This document shows, piece by piece, positions 61,501 through 64,000 of a stretch of 64,000 nucleotides of DNA (within the stretch, counting starts at the first letter, position 1; each line of letters starts with the position of its first letter). The position numbers and the translations under genes are program-made. The notes beneath the pieces were generated by a model. The model had not been told where the DNA came from, ran no database searches, and was given only the letters and a program-made list of their open reading frames with translations. Source of the DNA: Nematostella vectensis (taxonomy: Eukaryota > Cnidaria > Anthozoa > Actiniaria > Edwardsiidae); assembly GCF_932526225.1 (NCBI RefSeq), contig NC_064040.1, positions 4,523,681-4,587,680 of the forward strand, written 5' to 3'.

Positions 61501-63680
61501 TGACGGGGTATGATGCTAGTATCTAGACAAGACCTTTATATAGCCTCATAAAATGTAAACAGCACTTTATGCCAGGCCTATGTTACTATGTTACTAAGTA
61601 AAAATTGCCCTTACTTGAACTACTGGTGTTCCAAAATTCTCAGGATCTGTTAATGGAAGATGGTCTAGGGTCTGTGGAGGAACAAACAAGTTAGACCTTT
61701 CTGATATCATGTACCAAGGGTAAACACATAGGCAATACATAAAGGCAGGGGGATTAAAGCAAAAGATTGTGAGTAATAACACCACGAAATGAGATCAAAG
61801 CACTCACTTCACTCTCATTGAAATGACGCTCCCCCTTTAAACACAGGGATGTCCTCCTTAGAGTTCTTTCATCTCCATCATCAAATACTACAAATTGAAG
61901 CATTGGACAAAAAGTAAATATCAAAACATAATATATAACAACTAATCAAAACAGTCAATGGTACAGTTTGTGAAATAAAAGATATACAGTTTTCTTACCA
62001 ACTGTGTAGACACTGGCATCAGTTAGTTTAGTGATTACTCCATCTACCAACTGGCCATCAGAATTCTTGACTTCTACAACTGATCCAACCTAGTAAAAAA
62101 CAACCAGGGCTTATCAGAAAAGAAGCCTCATTTGGCGAGCAAAATGTTTTCTTGCTGGTTCATAACTGTGTTAAGTTATTACCTTTAAAGCTCCTTTTAC
62201 TCCGTCATCGTTGACTGTCCCAGTTGTATTATTTTTGTACTGGATCTGTTGGAATGGTCGTGAAATGGTTTCTCAGTTAGTTGAAGTTATCCCGAACAGG
62301 TTTCTCACAATAAATCTACAAACGATGGCAACCCCACGTTGGAACGACGTTCCCGAAACATTACCTTGCATTTGACGAGTTTCTTTATAGTCTTTATGCT
62401 GGCTTCGCAAAAAGCTCCTCGATATTTTGCACTAACTTCAGTTCCCACCGTCAGGAAGGGAGGCTCTTCGCTTCCCTGTGCCTGGGAAAGAAAATCAAGC
62501 AAGAGAATTTCAAGCCACTTGTTGAAAAACTGAAGCAGAGAAAAAGCAAAGAACGAACTGCAATGACGTGAGCAACATTTCTTTTGAATAATAAATGATA
62601 CAATACGACCGAACTTCAGTGCTAAACTAACTGCTTGTCAAATCACAACGTTACATGAGCAGTAGAGCAAAGTTGGGAGCAGTTTTGAGCGGTAGAAAGG
62701 GTTTGATTTGCAAGTAAACTACGTTAGAAAGCAAACGAAACCGTACACATGGCAAATCAGCTTGAAGTTGAATACACTTCTAACATGTCACTGCGGAGAA
62801 CTCGATTTACACCGCTAAAACTTTACAGAAAGCGGTGAAACTACAGGCTAACATGGGTAAATGTATGATCTCGGTGTACTGAGATTTTTTAGGTAGTTTA
62901 ACCATTACATTGGTTTCAAATAAGATAAAACAACGGGCATGAAATGAAACGCATACTCTATTCGAATTAAAATTCGTAAACAAACTGAGTGATCAACAGT
63001 TTTCTTTGGTTTTTAGTGGAAAAATCCAACAATTAATTGTTACATCTAAGTTAAAATCACTCTTAACAAGGGTAAAGTACTACTCTTTGACTAGAGATAG
63101 TTTTTTAGGGGAAAGATAGCCTATAAGTCAAGGTTTTCCTTCAAATATCTGAATCAAATTTACAAAGTGTTTGACAAAACGTCTCACTGAGAGTAGAAAA
63201 CTACAGTCATATCCATTGACCAAAACCTTATTTCTAGTCTAAATTTCCACTAAAATATCTCTAATTATACTCTTTAGATTACAAGGAATCATAAACGAGT
63301 GGAAACCTGAGAGTTTACTGCAAAATAATGACAAGATTCGGTGTAAAAACCAACATGTGTAGATTTGTGCATGCCTCAAGCAAGTTAGAGTATGCCTGAT
63401 TCTGAAAGTCAACATGGACTGCTCGCAGAATCTCGGGAAACCTACACTTCTGATGACTAAATTTTAAATCAAAAGAGCCCCATATATAATACATATAGCC
63501 ATGGAAATCTAACGCCTGAACCAAGCCGTTAGCATTGATACAAACGCAGGAAGTCCATGCACTACAACTCGACTAAAACCAACTAAACAATGAACAGTGG
63601 AGAAATTTCCAACTGGAAATTCGTCCAAGAATGATGTCAACAGTGGCTTTGCTACCTCTACAATTCACAAAACTCACCAT
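51448..63680 (-). CDS. ARID4: ARID4-type chromatin protein (RBBP1 family), complete, 1167 aa
   Basis: Twenty-one exons join in phase: 63680-63678, 62481-62365, 62245-62183, 62089-61999, 61887-61808, 61671-61615, 61322-61276, 60815-60731, 60446-60393, 60231-60149, 59894-59800, 59550-59350, 57535-57343, 57130-56392, 56004-55934, 54756-54407, 54202-54131, 53652-53059, 52491-52219, 51764-51618 and 51536-51448. Order of domains: Tudor region ([20 protein letters not shown]..., [20 protein letters not shown]); RBB1NT/PWWP-like region (SHWFPAL); ARID at about 305-400 ([27 protein letters not shown]); a chromo-barrel at about 615-676 ([35 protein letters not shown]); basic/Ser-rich tails; and a C-terminal coiled coil with [20 protein letters not shown]4A/B bind RB1 and the SIN3-HDAC corepressor. 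A canonical LxCxE was not found by eye. Exon 1 contributes only the ATG. Confidence 0.9.
52535..52705. repeat. (AAT)n/(AATAGT)n microsatellite
   Basis: AAT repeats flanking an AATAGT hexamer block, in an ARID4 intron. It opens frames in several phases (for example a pure Leu or Ile run); these are not proteins. Confidence 0.95.
54890..55875. repeat. 25-bp minisatellite in an ARID4 intron
   Basis: About 38 copies of CACTCTTAGCACCCTGTCCT followed by GGCCA, with CCTGG/CCTAG and CACTC/CACAC variation. Intron between exons 15 and 16, which interrupts the chromo-barrel coding region. Confidence 0.95.
56080..56265. repeat. Dispersed SINE/MITE-like copy 2
   Basis: Contains ACAAGCTATAGAATAACTAG, GTGGTCTGCATAAGG and CTCAGGGAAACTACTAAGAG. 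Intron of ARID4. Confidence 0.6.
57624..58819. mobile_element. 1.2-kb foldback element in an ARID4 intron
   Basis: Arms of about 180 bp are inverted copies: the left begins CTACCTGTAGGCCTTGATAG and the right ends GCCTACAGGTAG. Both contain a GGCCGCCATCTTGG-type block and a G/C-rich pyrimidine or purine tract. The interior is AT-rich and includes a 70-codon frame (57981-58193, [15 protein letters not shown]...) that I do not recognise and which could be a transposon remnant. Confidence 0.7.
58835..59055. repeat. Dispersed SINE/MITE-like copy 3
   Basis: Contains AGCTGTAGAATAACAAGGTG, GTCTTTGTAGGC, AGGCAAAAAACATACCATTTC; parallels the copies at 12950 and 56080. Directly adjoins the right end of the 1.2-kb foldback. 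Confidence 0.6.
62482..63677 (-). other. Intron 1 of ARID4, no feature recognised
   Basis: AT-rich intron of about 1.2 kb between the ATG-only exon and exon 2. Confidence 0.6.
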
Positions 63681-63859
63681 AAGGGATGTTCTCCGAAGTG
63701 TTTTTTCCTGTAGCTAAGTCCAGCTTGAGATCGGAGCAAAAACCGCTAAAATTTTAAGGAGAAAACTCCAAACATCTAGAAATTTAGTGATGATGGCCGA
63801 CACAAGACAACAAGACGCTCGGTTTCCCCTCCTCGCCACGGGCTTAGGGGGGTCTTCGT

Positions 63860-63890
63860 TTCTGATTGGCTACAATTTACCGGAAGTACC
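63860..63890 (-). promoter_or_regulatory. ARID4 promoter: CCAAT and ETS-type sites
   Basis: On the minus strand a CCAAT box (complement of ATTGG at 63865-63869) and an ETS core (complement of CCGGAAGT at 63880-63887) lie about 200 bp upstream of the start codon. No TATA box is seen in the near-upstream stretch. The CCAAT/ETS mix suits a housekeeping promoter. Confidence 0.45.
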
Positions 63891-64000
63891 CTAATGCATG
63901 TTAAATATACCCCTTATATGGAATCTTTGTCCATTTTCGTAGAAGTTCCTGTACTGTCACAACATCCGCTTTTGACAGAAAACGCGCGAAAATTTGATTT

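Overview
The window is animal nuclear DNA. Genes are split by many short GT-AG introns, the intergenic DNA is AT-rich, and minisatellites and foldback elements are abundant. The gene content (a discoidin-domain gene, an ARID4 orthologue, a ciliary CCDC42/CFAP73-type gene, a ShKT cysteine-rich secreted peptide, a Polycomb-type SAM protein, and a UxxU selenoprotein of the mainly aquatic SelL type) fits a marine invertebrate, most likely an anthozoan cnidarian such as a sea anemone. The species call is inference.

Layout, left to right: a 27-bp minisatellite and the last exon of a discoidin (F5/8 type C) gene (+, to 1243); a four-exon selenoprotein L-like gene (-, 2781-5788) with two in-frame TGA codons in a UxxU motif; a divergent three-exon gene for an 87-residue one-helix membrane protein (+, 6151-9110), whose first intron holds a 2-kb, 16-bp minisatellite; a nine-exon CCDC42/CFAP73-like coiled-coil gene (+, 9855-14366) with a near-perfect X-box upstream; an eight-exon SAM-domain gene (+, 18122-25601); a 1.75-kb array of 34-bp repeats; a small ShKT-domain secreted peptide gene (-, 29093-30535); a repeat-rich interval; a one-TM, one-C2 synaptotagmin-like gene (-, 36165 to perhaps 41227); a four-exon DUF445 membrane protein gene (+, 42372-44634); an unrecognised five-exon acidic-protein gene (-, 45399-47554); and a complete 21-exon ARID4-type chromatin gene (-, 51448-63680) with a probable promoter at the right edge.

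All gene models were built by eye: splice sites were picked and codon phase was checked across every junction, so internal exons are better supported than UTRs. The genes are not an operon or a shared pathway. The main functional link is the head-to-head SelL/microprotein pair, whose start codons lie 363 bp apart. The most notable object is the SelL gene: automatic annotation would normally split it or call it a pseudogene at the two TGA codons.
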